Shown: positions 27,958 through 37,713 of the stretch, one piece after another | How positions within the stretch are numbered: the stretch's first letter is position 1 | How the letters are laid out: each line of letters begins with the position of its first letter | Assembly: GCA_023091665.1 (NCBI GenBank) | Contig: JALJCQ010000017.1 | Location: 868,001-932,000 of the forward strand | Source of the DNA: Pythium myriotylum | Lineage: Eukaryota; Oomycota; Peronosporomycetes; Pythiales; Pythiaceae | DNA: 64,000 nucleotides | Direction of reading: 5' to 3' | The notes under the pieces: generated by a model | Database searches by the model: none | What the model saw: only the letters and a program-made list of their open reading frames with translations | What the model was told of the DNA's origin: nothing | Translations under genes and position numbers: made by a program

Positions 27958-28537
27958 TGATGAGCTGAAGTTGTGCGGCCGAGGCTAATTGGAAAGTGAG
28001 TGAATTCGAGACGGTTATTCTAAGCCCTAGAATCCTCTTTCTACGAGTCCTTAGTTCGCCGTCCTTCCGTGTTGTCGTGGAGAGCCGCTGGAGACGCTGT
28101 GCTGGCTCTCCTTCTTGTTCTTGGTCTCTTTATAGCAGCGCGCCGCTCATCGGCCACGCTGTTGTTTCTTGTTGATGATGCATGCAGTGCTGATGATGCA
28201 CCTTGCCACTAGCGTAATGTAGATGACGCCACATGGCGTCTGTGTAATGCAGATGATGGCAAACAGCGTCAGCGTAATATAGATCTTGATATCAATGCAC
28301 TTGGTCAAGTCGAGAAGACGCTCCTACTCGAGGGCGTCATCGTGACCGCTCAAGATGATGCCCTTGTTCCTTGAGCGTCAACCTGATGATGCCCTTGGTC
28401 ATGGGCGTCATCGGACACCGTGGATGAATATGCAAACGTAGATGGGTACACAGATGGGATGATGGTGATCGATCATGTCAGTTCAATCACCAAGATGTGG
28501 GACACACTGTCGCAGATCTCAGCGTGCCCTGTCAACA
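27958..28537 (-). repeat. Copia 5' LTR (580 bases)
   Basis: Faces away from the OYE gene at 28704; its upstream end lies 166 bases from that gene's start codon. Confidence 0.93.
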
Positions 28538-28703
28538 GATTTGTTTCCTGATTGCGGAACTCCACTTGGATCACTGCCCCCTGACACGCCGCAGATTTCG
28601 CTCTCGCAGCCTGGATCGCAGCCTCCGCCATGCTCACTACGCAACTAGCCTTCAGCCACAACAACCGACTTCACAGCTACCAACAAATCAAGGTTCCACG
28701 ACC

Positions 28704-29822
28704 ATGACCGCCACAACTGGGTACAAGCTCTTCACGCCGCACACCCTCGGCAAAGACCTCGAGCTCAAAAACCGAATCGTGTTTGCACCCCTTACGCGTG
28801 CACGTTCGGACTTGGTCACACGCGAGGCCAACGATCTCAACCAGATCTACTACGAGCAGCGTGCGGGAGCTGGGTTGATCATCACAGAGGCCACGGGTAT
28901 TAGCGAACAAGGCTTCGGCTGGTACGGCGCGCCGGCACTATACACGGAGGCTCACGCAGCCGCGTGGAAGAAGGTTACCGATCGTGTTCACGGGAAGGGT
29001 GGGAAGATCTTCGTCCAGCTATGGCATATGGGTCGTCAGAGCCACCCGAGCTTCAATCCCAAGAACGAAACTGTCGCGCCGTCGGCAATCAGTGTGGCGC
29101 AGGGACATGTCCGAACTTCCAATGGCCAATATGCGTCATTTGAGGTGCCTCGCGCGCTGGAGACGGACGAGATCCCAGCCATCATCGACGATTACCGCAA
29201 GAGCGCTGCGCTTGCCAAGAAGGCTGGCTTTGATGGCGTGGAGATCCACTCGGCCAACGGCTACTTGATCGACACGTTCTTGCAGTCGAGCACAAACACT
29301 CGCACGGACAAGTACGGTGGATCTTTCGAGAACCGTGCTCGTCTTCTTCTCGAAGTGGTTGAGGCGATCAAGAAGGAGTGGCCTTCGGACCGAATCGGGG
29401 TACGCCTGTCCCCCAACGCAGGTACCTCTGGAATGGGTAGTGCGGACAACTACGAACAGTTCACCTACACGGCTGCGCAGTTGGACAAGCTCAACCTTGC
29501 GTATATCGCGCTTCTAGACGGCTTCGGTTTCGGTTACCATGACAAGGACCGTCTTGTCACGGCGTTCGATATCAAGAAGGTCTTCAGTGGTACAGTCATC
29601 GGTACCAACAGCTACACGCGCGACATTGCGGAGGGGGCCATTCGCAGTGGCGCTGCTGATCTCGTGGGCTTCGGTCGTCTGTACATCTCGAACCCGGACT
29701 TAGCGGAGCGCTTCGAGAACGATTGGCCGTTGAACCCGGATGCCCCCTACGCTGACTATTGGGATGCTGATAGGGGTGCTGAAGGATACACTACGTACTC
29801 GTCCTACGACCCAAAGGAATGA
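28704..29822 (+). CDS. Old Yellow Enzyme family flavin oxidoreductase 2
   Basis: A 372-residue OYE/OPR-type enzyme: FAPLTRAR (FMN Thr31), QLWHMGR, the carbonyl-binding H182-x-x-N185-x-Y187, TDKYGGSFENR, and FGRLYISNPDL. The start MTATTGYKLF aligns with all paralogues; the frame upstream runs into the copia LTR and is not coding. Only 161 bases of native upstream DNA remain before the copia target duplication, so the distal promoter has been displaced by the LTR. Parts of the middle are identical to copies 3 and 5 at the DNA level (for example around 29190-29270). Confidence 0.94.
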   Translation: MTATTGYKLFTPHTLGKDLELKNRIVFAPLTRARSDLVTREANDLNQIYYEQRAGAGLIITEATGISEQGFGWYGAPALYTEAHAAAWKKVTDRVHGKGGKIFVQLWHMGRQSHPSFNPKNETVAPSAISVAQGHVRTSNGQYASFEVPRALETDEIPAIIDDYRKSAALAKKAGFDGVEIHSANGYLIDTFLQSSTNTRTDKYGGSFENRARLLLEVVEAIKKEWPSDRIGVRLSPNAGTSGMGSADNYEQFTYTAAQLDKLNLAYIALLDGFGFGYHDKDRLVTAFDIKKVFSGTVIGTNSYTRDIAEGAIRSGAADLVGFGRLYISNPDLAERFENDWPLNPDAPYADYWDADRGAEGYTTYSSYDPKE

Positions 29823-30856
29823 ATATCTTCAGTACCGAAGTGGGGAACTCTCATTGGCGAGTTTTCGCGGAAAACATGGCCCCCCATCCAAATAGTAATA
29901 CAAGCAAACTGTCTGCGGCTTGGTCGTTGCCCCCATCTGGTCGAATATCTTCAAGACGGGCATCGGAAACCACCTCAATCCTTGTAAGAATGTTTTACAT
30001 GAGTAGTTCAGTGATTAGCAAAACAATCGAAGTTACTCGAAATCGCTGGGGTACTCAGCTTATCTACGCATGGTTACCCAGCCACCCATGAACCGAAGGC
30101 AATTCGAAATGAAAACTGTACTAATCGAAACTCTCGGTTAGTACACTCCATGTCGCAGTTGTACTCGAAGCCGGTGTCAACTTCTCATCAACATTCGCTC
30201 CTCTATAGTTCTACACAACGTATCTAGAAGAGACATGGGATGGGGGTGGGCAGATGTACTTTACTGATGCAACGCGCCTAAGTGGATGCCCTGCATTACA
30301 GCGCCCACGAAGCGCACCAGAAACTTTTATCGAAAACTTCTCGGTGAGGCGGGTTCATTGAAGGAGGCAGACCTTCGACTGGGTCGAGAGAATATGCCCA
30401 TCTGAAGGAGTTGGGTTTTGGAGATTACCGCATAGCGAGCACTGCAAACCGCTAAATCATTACCTGTACTATTCTTGCAAAATCCGTTGGAAACAAAGTG
30501 TTTTGTACCAATCGAGGCTCTCGATTAGTACAACACCATGTCGCAGGTAATCTGTCAAAGTCCTTTCATTTTGTATTACCCTCGAGAGCAGATCGTAAAT
30601 ATATGACATCATCATCACAAATCTTCCCTGAGATATCATCTCCGTCGCTAAGAAATCGGGATGCCGCTCCGATAGGAGAGAACTAGAATTCAGTCGTCAC
30701 TGAAGTCGGGGATGGGATGACTTCAAGCCACTACGAGTCGACTTGATTCGACTTGCGTCGACTCAACCCGGCTCCAACAAAACTGGGACCGGTTTGGAAC
30801 CACTTGACTCTGTCCACATCCCTAGGAGTGGGAATATGTGCTACCAAAAGGTCTCT
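29823..30856. other. Intergenic with a repeated palindromic motif
   Basis: Two related 27-base palindromes, 30118-30144 and 30505-30531 (GTACTAATCGA type arms), each followed by CCATGTCGCAG, lie 387 bases apart in direct orientation. No gene seen. Confidence 0.6.
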
Positions 30857-30870
30857 TCACTTTCCAACTC
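30857..30870 (+). promoter_or_regulatory. Inr-like core promoter of OYE 3
   Basis: TCACTTTCCAACTC, 45-58 bases upstream of the ATG; the same string precedes OYE 5. Confidence 0.55.
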
Positions 30871-30914
30871 ACCTCCAAGGAAAACAAAGCACCAGATCGA
30901 CCACAACAACAATC

Positions 30915-32060
30915 ATGAGCGCCACCGCCGGATACAAGCTCTTCACGCCGCACACCATCGGCAAGGACCTCGAGCTCAAGAACCGCATCGTCTTCTCACC
31001 GCTCACGCGCGCGCGCTCGGACAAGGTCACTCGCGAGGCCAACGAACTCAACCAGATCTACTACGAGCAGCGCGCCGGCGCAGGACTCATCATTACCGAG
31101 GCCACGGCCATCAGCGAGCAGGGCTTTGGCTGGTACGGTGCGCCGGCACTGTACACGGACGCGCATGTTGAGGCTTGGAAGAAAGTGACGGAGCGTGTGC
31201 ACGCCAAGGGCGGGAAGATCTTCCTCCAGCTGTGGCACATGGGCCGTCAGAGCCACTCGAGCTTCAACCCGAAGAACGAGATCGTTGCGCCGTCAGCGAT
31301 CGGCATCACTCACGGTCAGTTGCGTAACCCCAAGGGAGAGCACGTACCGTACGAGGTGCCGCGTGCGCTGGAGACGGACGAGATTGCAGGCATCGTCGAC
31401 GATTACCGCAAGAGCGCTGCGCTTGCCAAGAAGGCTGGCTTTGATGGCGTGGAGATCCACTCGGCCAACGGCTACTTGATCGATACGTTCCTCCAATCAT
31501 CTACCAACACTCGCACGGACAAGTACGGTGGATCTTTCGAGAACCGTGCTCGTCTTCTTCTCGAAGTGGTTGAGGCGATCAAGAAGGAGTGGCCTTCAGA
31601 TCGCATTGGCGTTCGTCTAGCCCCAAATGGCAGCTTCGCTGGAATGGGTAGTGCTGACAACTACGAGCAATTTGTTTACACGGCTACACAATTGGAAGAG
31701 CACAACCTCGCCTACATTGCTCTTCTGGATGGATTCGGTTTTGGCTACCATGACAAGGACCGTCTGGTCACGCTGCTTGATGTCAAGAAGGTATTCAGTG
31801 GCACGATTATTGCCACCAATAACTACACTCGCGACATCGCGGAGGGAGCCATTCGTAGTGGTGCCGCCGAACTCGTGGGGTTCGGTCGTTTGTACATCTC
31901 GAACCCGGACCTGGCGGAACGTTTCCAGAACGACTGGCCGCTGAACCCGGAAGCCACTCGCGCTGACTACTGGGGTTCATCTCTTGGGGCTGAGGGATAC
32001 ATCACGTTCCCTGCCTACACCCCTCAGGAATACATCGTGTGGATGCGCGAGATTGCTTAG
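30915..32060 (+). CDS. Old Yellow Enzyme family flavin oxidoreductase 3
   Basis: A 381-residue OYE family protein starting MSATAGYKLF, with the same active-site spacing as copy 2 (H182, N185, Y187). RLAPNG replaces RLSPNG at the FMN-contact Arg segment. The C-terminus is nine residues longer than its neighbours (EYIVWMREIA after TPQ), probably by loss of the ancestral stop. The N-terminal third is closest to copy 5, and the middle third is identical in long DNA stretches to copies 2 and 5, so it is a mosaic. Confidence 0.93.
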   Translation: MSATAGYKLFTPHTIGKDLELKNRIVFSPLTRARSDKVTREANELNQIYYEQRAGAGLIITEATAISEQGFGWYGAPALYTDAHVEAWKKVTERVHAKGGKIFLQLWHMGRQSHSSFNPKNEIVAPSAIGITHGQLRNPKGEHVPYEVPRALETDEIAGIVDDYRKSAALAKKAGFDGVEIHSANGYLIDTFLQSSTNTRTDKYGGSFENRARLLLEVVEAIKKEWPSDRIGVRLAPNGSFAGMGSADNYEQFVYTATQLEEHNLAYIALLDGFGFGYHDKDRLVTLLDVKKVFSGTIIATNNYTRDIAEGAIRSGAAELVGFGRLYISNPDLAERFQNDWPLNPEATRADYWGSSLGAEGYITFPAYTPQEYIVWMREIA

Positions 32061-32854
32061 CCAAAGGTACTGGAGTATTTCGCGCAGAATTTAGACATCT
32101 CGAACACATTTGGAGTCTTATCCGATTCACGAGTTATTATACCCGTCGGACGATTCGACCTTGTGTGGTCGCATTGCCAAGCGACCTTGATAATAGCGAG
32201 CGCACAAAATCGACGCGTTGGAAGGTCGTAGAGGACGAAGGACGAAGACGTGGGCTCTGCTGATCTTGAATAGCGCCTAAATGATCCTGTGCACCCGAAC
32301 ATTGTTCGCCCGCGAAAAAAACGAAATGAAAACAAAATAACGTATCAAGAAAGGACTTGAAAACCCTAGAGCGTGAGATCTAAATAAACGTTATTTTGAA
32401 AATAACGTGCCATCTCGGTGGACAGGAGAACTTCAGGAGAGTGGCTAAATTTACTCAAACCGATCAATGGCGTTCGAAGTGGATCGGAAGCGGTGTTGGG
32501 AAAAGAAGTATGCAGAAGACACGAGTTTCCGTTAAAGATGGGGGAAAAAAGGCAGTACGTTGTCAACTCAAGCTCTGTAAGATACTCTGGCGAATTGCAT
32601 TCGAGAAGAGTGCTTCTTCCTGGCACAGAAGGATTCTCGGACCAATTGAATGAGAGAGAAACTGTGAAATGGACAAGACACTCCAGGGAGGCTCAGTAGG
32701 ATACTTCGACCAATCGATTATGCGGGTCCGTCGATATCGATTGGGCTGAGTATCTTGCTGAGCTCGTTCTAAAGATCTCGTTGACGACTGCAAGTTTCGA
32801 GCAAGTCAACGCAAGTTCGCGAGAGAACGCAAACCTCCTGCGCTGCCACTTGAG
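32061..32854. other. Intergenic
   Basis: No gene recognised. Short frames around 32366-32793 on both strands show no conserved content. Confidence 0.45.
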
Positions 32855-32872
32855 TTCACTCTCCAATTCACC
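32855..32872 (+). promoter_or_regulatory. Inr-like core promoter of OYE 4
   Basis: TTCACTCTCCAATTCACC, 47-64 bases before the ATG. Confidence 0.55.
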
Positions 32873-32918
32873 ACAAGAGATCAAGACTGCAACTAAAAAC
32901 ATCGCCTGCTTAATCAAG

Positions 32919-34037
32919 ATGAGCGCCGTCGCTGACTACAAGCTCTTCACGCCGTACACGATTGGCAAGGACCTCGTGCTCAAGAACCGCATTGTCATGG
33001 GAGCCATGACCCGTGCTCGCTCCGATAAGATCTCCCGCGAAGCCAATGAACTCAACGAGATCTACTACGAACAACGCGCTGGTGCGGGTCTCATCGTCAC
33101 CGAGGCCACGGGCATCAGTGAGCAAGGCCACGGATGGTACGGCGCCCCGGCATTGTACACGGACGCTCATGCTGTTGCCTGGAAGAAAGTGACGGACCGC
33201 GTCCACGCCAAAGGCGGAAAGATCTTCGTACAGATGTGGCACATGGGTCGCCAGGGCCACTCGAGCTTCAATGCGAAAGGCGAAGTCGTTGCACCGTCGG
33301 CTATCGGAGTTGGCAACGGACGGATCCGAGACGCCAATGGCGAACACGCGTCGTATCAAGTCCCTCGCGCACTCGAGACGGACGAAATCGCCGGCATCGT
33401 CGACGATTACCGCAAGAGCGCTGCTCTCGCGAAGAAGGCCGGGTTCGACGGCGTCGATATCCATGCGGCCAACGGGTACCTCATCGACACGTTCTTGCAG
33501 TCGAATACCAACACTCGCACGGACAAATACGGTGGTTCGATCGAGAACCGCGCGCGGTTCCTGCTCGAGATTGTCGAGGCAATCAAGAAGGAGCTACCGT
33601 CAGACCGCATTGGCGTGCGTTTGTCGCCGAATGGGAGCTACGCAGGCATGGGTAGTGCTGACAACTTTGAGCAGTTTGTTTACACAGCTGCGCAGTTGGA
33701 CAAGCAAAATATCGGCTACATTGCGATCCTGGATGGTTTTGGTTTCGGCTACCATGACAAGGGTCGTCTTGTGACGGCGTTTGATATCAAGAAGGTGTTT
33801 GGTGGTACGGTCATCGCGGCCAACAGTTACACGCGCGACATCGCGGAGGGTGCTGTTCGCAGTGGTGCGGCGGATCTGGTGTCATTTGCTCGTCCGTATA
33901 TCTCGAACCCGGACTTGGCGGAGCGTTTCCAGAACAACTGGCCGCTGAACCCGGACGCCTCGCACGCCGATTACTGGGATTCGTCCAAGGGATCTGAGGG
34001 CTACATCACCTACCCAGTGTACGCGCCGAAGGAGTAG
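32919..34037 (+). CDS. Old Yellow Enzyme family flavin oxidoreductase 4
   Basis: A 372-residue OYE family protein starting MSAVADYKLF. It has MGAMTRAR in place of the SPLTRAR seen in other copies (Thr kept), QMWHMGRQ instead of QLWHMGRQ, active-site HAANGYL (H182, N185, Y187), and SFARPYISNPDL at the FMN phosphate end, where others have FGRLYIS. The Gly-to-Ala change in this loop and the Met substitutions near FMN suggest altered substrate or redox properties, which is inference. It is convergent with copy 5; two hairpins lie between them. Confidence 0.93.
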   Translation: MSAVADYKLFTPYTIGKDLVLKNRIVMGAMTRARSDKISREANELNEIYYEQRAGAGLIVTEATGISEQGHGWYGAPALYTDAHAVAWKKVTDRVHAKGGKIFVQMWHMGRQGHSSFNAKGEVVAPSAIGVGNGRIRDANGEHASYQVPRALETDEIAGIVDDYRKSAALAKKAGFDGVDIHAANGYLIDTFLQSNTNTRTDKYGGSIENRARFLLEIVEAIKKELPSDRIGVRLSPNGSYAGMGSADNFEQFVYTAAQLDKQNIGYIAILDGFGFGYHDKGRLVTAFDIKKVFGGTVIAANSYTRDIAEGAVRSGAADLVSFARPYISNPDLAERFQNNWPLNPDASHADYWDSSKGSEGYITYPVYAPKE

Positions 34038-34462
34038 AAAGATCGCTGACGGAGGGCTCCCTCATACTACAATAACTGTAGTTCGAGTTGGAAGAAGGGC
34101 ATTTTACGTGGAATGAAATCCCTTTCCTCATAAGGTACTCCTCATTGTAAGTTCTTCTGAGCATTTGCAATTAGCAGACGCAAATTTTTAGACAATTCGT
34201 AGTTGCGTCGAGGCGGCGATGATGCCAATTTGGACGTAGTATAGGCGTAGTAATACCGCTCAAAGTTACTCCGAAGACCCTTTGCCAGCAAAGTTTGGTT
34301 GCAAAGGGTCTTGTACAGTAGTGTGGCTTTACTCAGCAAAGCCACACTACAAATGAAGCAACAGTTCAGCGAGGAAACTGTGTCGCGTGGGTAAAACAAG
34401 TGGGCTCTGAAAAAAAAATGACACATGGTTCATTCCTCATCAGTTGATCAAACCAAGACAGC
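34038..34462. other. Convergent spacer with two strong hairpins
   Basis: 34274-34312: AAGACCCTTTGC pairs with GCAAAGGGTCTT (loop 15). 34318-34350: GTAGTGTGGCTTT pairs with AAAGCCACACTAC (loop 7). Both stems are perfect. No protein gene is supported here. Confidence 0.75.
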
Positions 34463-35581
34463 CTATTCCTTGGAGGCGTAGGCAGGGAAGGTGATATAGC
34501 CCTCAGCACCCTTGTCAGCATCCCAGTAATCAGGGTACGAAGCGTCCGGGTTCAGCGGCCAGTCGTTCTGGAAACGTTCCGCCAGGTCCGGGTTCGAAAT
34601 GTACAGACGACCGAACGACACCAGATCCGCCGCACCACTGCGAACAGCACCCTCCGCGATATCGCGCGTGTAGCTGTTCGTAGCGATGACCGTACCGCTG
34701 AACACCTTCTTAATATCGAACGCCGTCACAAGACGGCCCTTGTCATGGTACCCGAAGCCAACACCGTCCAGGATCGCGATGTAGGCGAGGTTGTGCTTGT
34801 CCAGCTGCGCGGCCGTGTAAACAAACTGCTCGTAGTTGTCGGCGCTACCCATGCCTGCAAAGCCGCCGTTTGGTGACAGGCGCAGGCCGATACGATCCGA
34901 GGGCCACTCCTTCTTGATCGCCTCAACCACTTCGAGAAGAAGACGAGCACGGTTCTCGAAAGATCCACCGTACTTGTCCGTGCGAGTGTTGGTAGATGAT
35001 TGGAGGAACGTATCGATCAAGTAGCCGTTGGCCGAGTGGATCTCCACGCCATCAAAGCCAGCCTTCTTGGCAAGCGCAGCGCTCTTGCGGTAATCGTCGA
35101 CGATGCCTGCAATCTCGTCCGTCTCCAGCGCACGCGGCACCTCGTACGGTACGTGCTCTCCCTTGGAGTTGCGCAGATGACCCTGAGTGATGCCGATCGC
35201 TGACGGCGCAACGATCTCGTTCTTCGGGTTGAAGCTCGAGTGGCTCTGACGGCCCATGTGCCACAGCTGGAGGAAGATCTTCCCGCCCTTGGCGTGCACG
35301 CGCTCCGTCACTTTCTTCCAAGCCTCGGCATGCGCCTCCGTGTACAGCGCTGGCGCGCCGTACCAGCCAAAGCCCTGCTCGCTGATGGCCGTGGCTTCAG
35401 TGATGATGAGCCCTGCGCCGGCGCGCTGCTCGTAGTAGATCTGGTTGAGTTCGTTGGCTTCATGGGTGACCTTGTCCGAGCGCGCGCGCGTGAGCGGCGA
35501 GAAGACGATGCGGTTCTTGAGCTCGAGGTCCTTGCCGATGGTGTGCGGCGTGAAAAGCTTGTATCCGGCCACGGCGCTCAT
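34463..35581 (-). CDS. Old Yellow Enzyme family flavin oxidoreductase 5
   Basis: A 372-residue OYE family protein starting MSAVAGYKLF, with active-site HSANGYL (H182, N185, Y187). The last 156 codons or so share a 469-base identical block with copy 6 (34491-34959 here), and the promoter and N-terminus resemble copy 3. It lies on the opposite strand from copies 2-4, so the cluster contains an inversion. GLRLSPNGG distinguishes it and copy 6 from GVRLSPN in the others. Confidence 0.94.
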   Translation of the reverse strand: MSAVAGYKLFTPHTIGKDLELKNRIVFSPLTRARSDKVTHEANELNQIYYEQRAGAGLIITEATAISEQGFGWYGAPALYTEAHAEAWKKVTERVHAKGGKIFLQLWHMGRQSHSSFNPKNEIVAPSAIGITQGHLRNSKGEHVPYEVPRALETDEIAGIVDDYRKSAALAKKAGFDGVEIHSANGYLIDTFLQSSTNTRTDKYGGSFENRARLLLEVVEAIKKEWPSDRIGLRLSPNGGFAGMGSADNYEQFVYTAAQLDKHNLAYIAILDGVGFGYHDKGRLVTAFDIKKVFSGTVIATNSYTRDIAEGAVRSGAADLVSFGRLYISNPDLAERFQNDWPLNPDASYPDYWDADKGAEGYITFPAYASKE

Positions 35582-35619
35582 GGTTGTCGTGCTGGTTGGT
35601 GTGGTGCTTTGTTTTCCTT

Positions 35620-35639
35620 GGAGGTGAGTTGGAAAGTGA
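35620..35639 (-). promoter_or_regulatory. Inr-like core promoter of OYE 5
   Basis: Reads TCACTTTCCAACTCACCTCC on the minus strand, about 39-58 bases before the ATG. Confidence 0.55.
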
Positions 35640-35640
35640 G

Positions 35641-36551
35641 ACCGTCGGTTATCGGAGACCGTCGCCGACCGATGTACTAAAGATAGAGACGTGTGCACGT
35701 AAACAGACGCCTCTTCGTCATAGAAATCGTCCCACGCAGCCCATGGCTCCTCCTCCTCCTCCTCGTGGAACTTGCTGGAAGGCTCGTCGAGTCTGACGCA
35801 TCGACAAGAGGTGATGCGATTGGAGCTGTTGGCAAGGTCTCTCTCTTAAGTACGAGATTGCGTAGGACACGAGGGCGCATAAACCGATCTTTGCTTTTGA
35901 TCGCGATCGCGTCATCACACGAGCGTCACCAGTGTAGCCATCTTTGTTTTGGAGGGGATCCATCCGATCCTTTTGCTCCAGAACTTTCGATTTTCCGTGG
36001 GCAATGAAATGGAGCCAGCAATTCCATCGAGAGGCTCATGTGAAGCGATCTATGGGATCAATGATTCAGGTTTCGTCCCCATAATCACTGATAATGAGGC
36101 GCAATTTTTGGGCACGTGCTCCCATGCGCATTGCAGGCCGGGAACCAGTGAAGCTCACGTCCATTGCGCTTGAAATGGATTCAGACCACAAGAACAATTC
36201 AGCGCTGTGTTGTTTGTACCACTTCATTGAATGACGTGGTACTATGCTTTGTTCTCTCGAGTGTTGCGGCCTCAATACAGCACGTATAATTCGAGTGAGC
36301 AGGGCGCGGACGTCGGAAGCGGCCGAGGTGATGATGAGACTTTGTCGGAGAGTTTTCATTCAAAAGACAGCGAGATCGGTGAAAGAAGAACTCCACCATC
36401 GCCCCAGCACGTAGGTGGACTTTGTTCGCGCTCCAAGCTGCTCCATTGGTGGTAACAAATTCAGACAAACGAGTACTAATAATTGTGCAGGAAGTCGAAG
36501 CAGGATCGCCTCGACCACCTGCATAACTACATCACAATGTGCAGATTTGAG
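35641..36551. other. Intergenic
   Basis: No gene supported. Frames at 35584-36468 on both strands lack family signals. A short run of CTCCTCCTC occurs near 35749. Confidence 0.45.
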
Positions 36552-37670
36552 CTAACCGCGGTTTGGCGTGAAGTATGCAGGGAATGTGATATAGCCCTCA
36601 GCACCCTTGTCAGCATCCCAGTAATCAGGGTACGAAGCGTCCGGGTTCAGCGGCCAGTCGTTCTGGAAACGTTCCGCCAGGTCCGGGTTCGAAATGTACA
36701 GACGACCGAACGACACCAGATCCGCCGCACCACTGCGAACAGCACCCTCCGCGATATCGCGCGTGTAGCTGTTCGTAGCGATGACCGTACCGCTGAACAC
36801 CTTCTTAATATCGAACGCCGTCACAAGACGGCCCTTGTCATGGTACCCGAAGCCAACACCGTCCAGGATCGCGATGTAGGCGAGGTTGTGCTTGTCCAGC
36901 TGCGCGGCCGTGTAAACAAACTGCTCGTAGTTGTCGGCGCTACCCATGCCTGCAAAGCCGCCGTTTGGTGACAGGCGCAGGCCGATACGATCCGAGGGCC
37001 ACTCCTTCTTGATCGCCTCAACCACTTCGAGAAGAAGACGAGCACGGTTCTCGATCGAACCGCCGTACTTGCCTGTGCGTGTGTTTGTGCTCGACTGCAG
37101 GAACGTGTCCACGAGGTACCCATTTGCAGCGTGAATTTCAACACCATCGAGTCCAGCGTCCTTTGCTAATGCTGCACTCTTGCGGTAATCGTTGATGAGC
37201 CCTGGTATCTCCTCGAGTTCCAAAGCGCGCGGCGTTTCAAATGGAACGAGTTCTCCTTTACTGTTGTGAACCTTCGGTTCGGGTATACGGATAGCGGACG
37301 GTGCCACAACTTCGTGGAGGAAGGTAGGGTGGCTCTGGCGACCTCGATGCCAGAGCTGAACAAAGATCCTGCCACCCTTCTCATGAACGCGATCGGTTAC
37401 CTTCTTCCACGCGGCTGCGTGGGCCTCCGTATAGAGTGCCGGCGCGCCGTACCAACCGAAACCTTGCTCGCTGATCCCCGTGGCCTCAGTGATCAGCAAG
37501 CCAGCGCCAGCGCGCTGCTCGTAGTAGATCTGGTTGAGTTCGCTGGGTTCTCGGGTCTCTTTGTCGCAGCGCGCACGAGTGAGCGGTGAGAGGACAATGC
37601 GATTCTTGAGCACTAGGTCTTCGCCCATTGTGTGTGGGGTGAATAGTTTGAGTGTGGCAGTGACGTTCAT
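36552..37670 (-). CDS. Old Yellow Enzyme family flavin oxidoreductase 6
   Basis: A 372-residue OYE family protein starting MNVTATLKLF. The N-terminal 205 residues are distinct (LCR-type ARCDKETREPSELNQ, HRGRQSHPTFLHEVV, two residues shorter in that loop), with active-site HAANGYL (H180, N183, Y185). From NRARLLLE to near the C-terminus its DNA is identical over 469 bases to copy 5, then it diverges in the last ten codons (YFTPNRG). TRTGKYGG replaces TRTDKYGG. An Inr-like element TCTCACTTCGCAACTCGCC lies at about 37693-37712. Confidence 0.93.
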   Translation of the reverse strand: MNVTATLKLFTPHTMGEDLVLKNRIVLSPLTRARCDKETREPSELNQIYYEQRAGAGLLITEATGISEQGFGWYGAPALYTEAHAAAWKKVTDRVHEKGGRIFVQLWHRGRQSHPTFLHEVVAPSAIRIPEPKVHNSKGELVPFETPRALELEEIPGLINDYRKSAALAKDAGLDGVEIHAANGYLVDTFLQSSTNTRTGKYGGSIENRARLLLEVVEAIKKEWPSDRIGLRLSPNGGFAGMGSADNYEQFVYTAAQLDKHNLAYIAILDGVGFGYHDKGRLVTAFDIKKVFSGTVIATNSYTRDIAEGAVRSGAADLVSFGRLYISNPDLAERFQNDWPLNPDASYPDYWDADKGAEGYITFPAYFTPNRG

Positions 37671-37713
37671 CGTGAGGCGCTTGGCTGTGAGGAGGCGAGT
37701 TGCGAAGTGAGAG

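Larger units (their letters stand above)
23322..28537 (-). mobile_element. Ty1/copia LTR retrotransposon with GATTT target duplication
   Basis: Two LTRs (27958-28537 is the 5' LTR, 23322-23932 the 3' LTR in element orientation) begin TG and end CA and are flanked by GATTT at 23317-23321 and 28538-28542. The internal region carries a primer-binding site, gag, pol in integrase-RT-RNase H order, and a purine tract. LTRs differ by one extra 31-base unit in the 3' LTR and a few substitutions, so the insertion is recent. The copy is defective: gag has a frameshift, an in-frame TAG separates gag-protease from pol, and part of the integrase is deleted. Confidence 0.95.
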
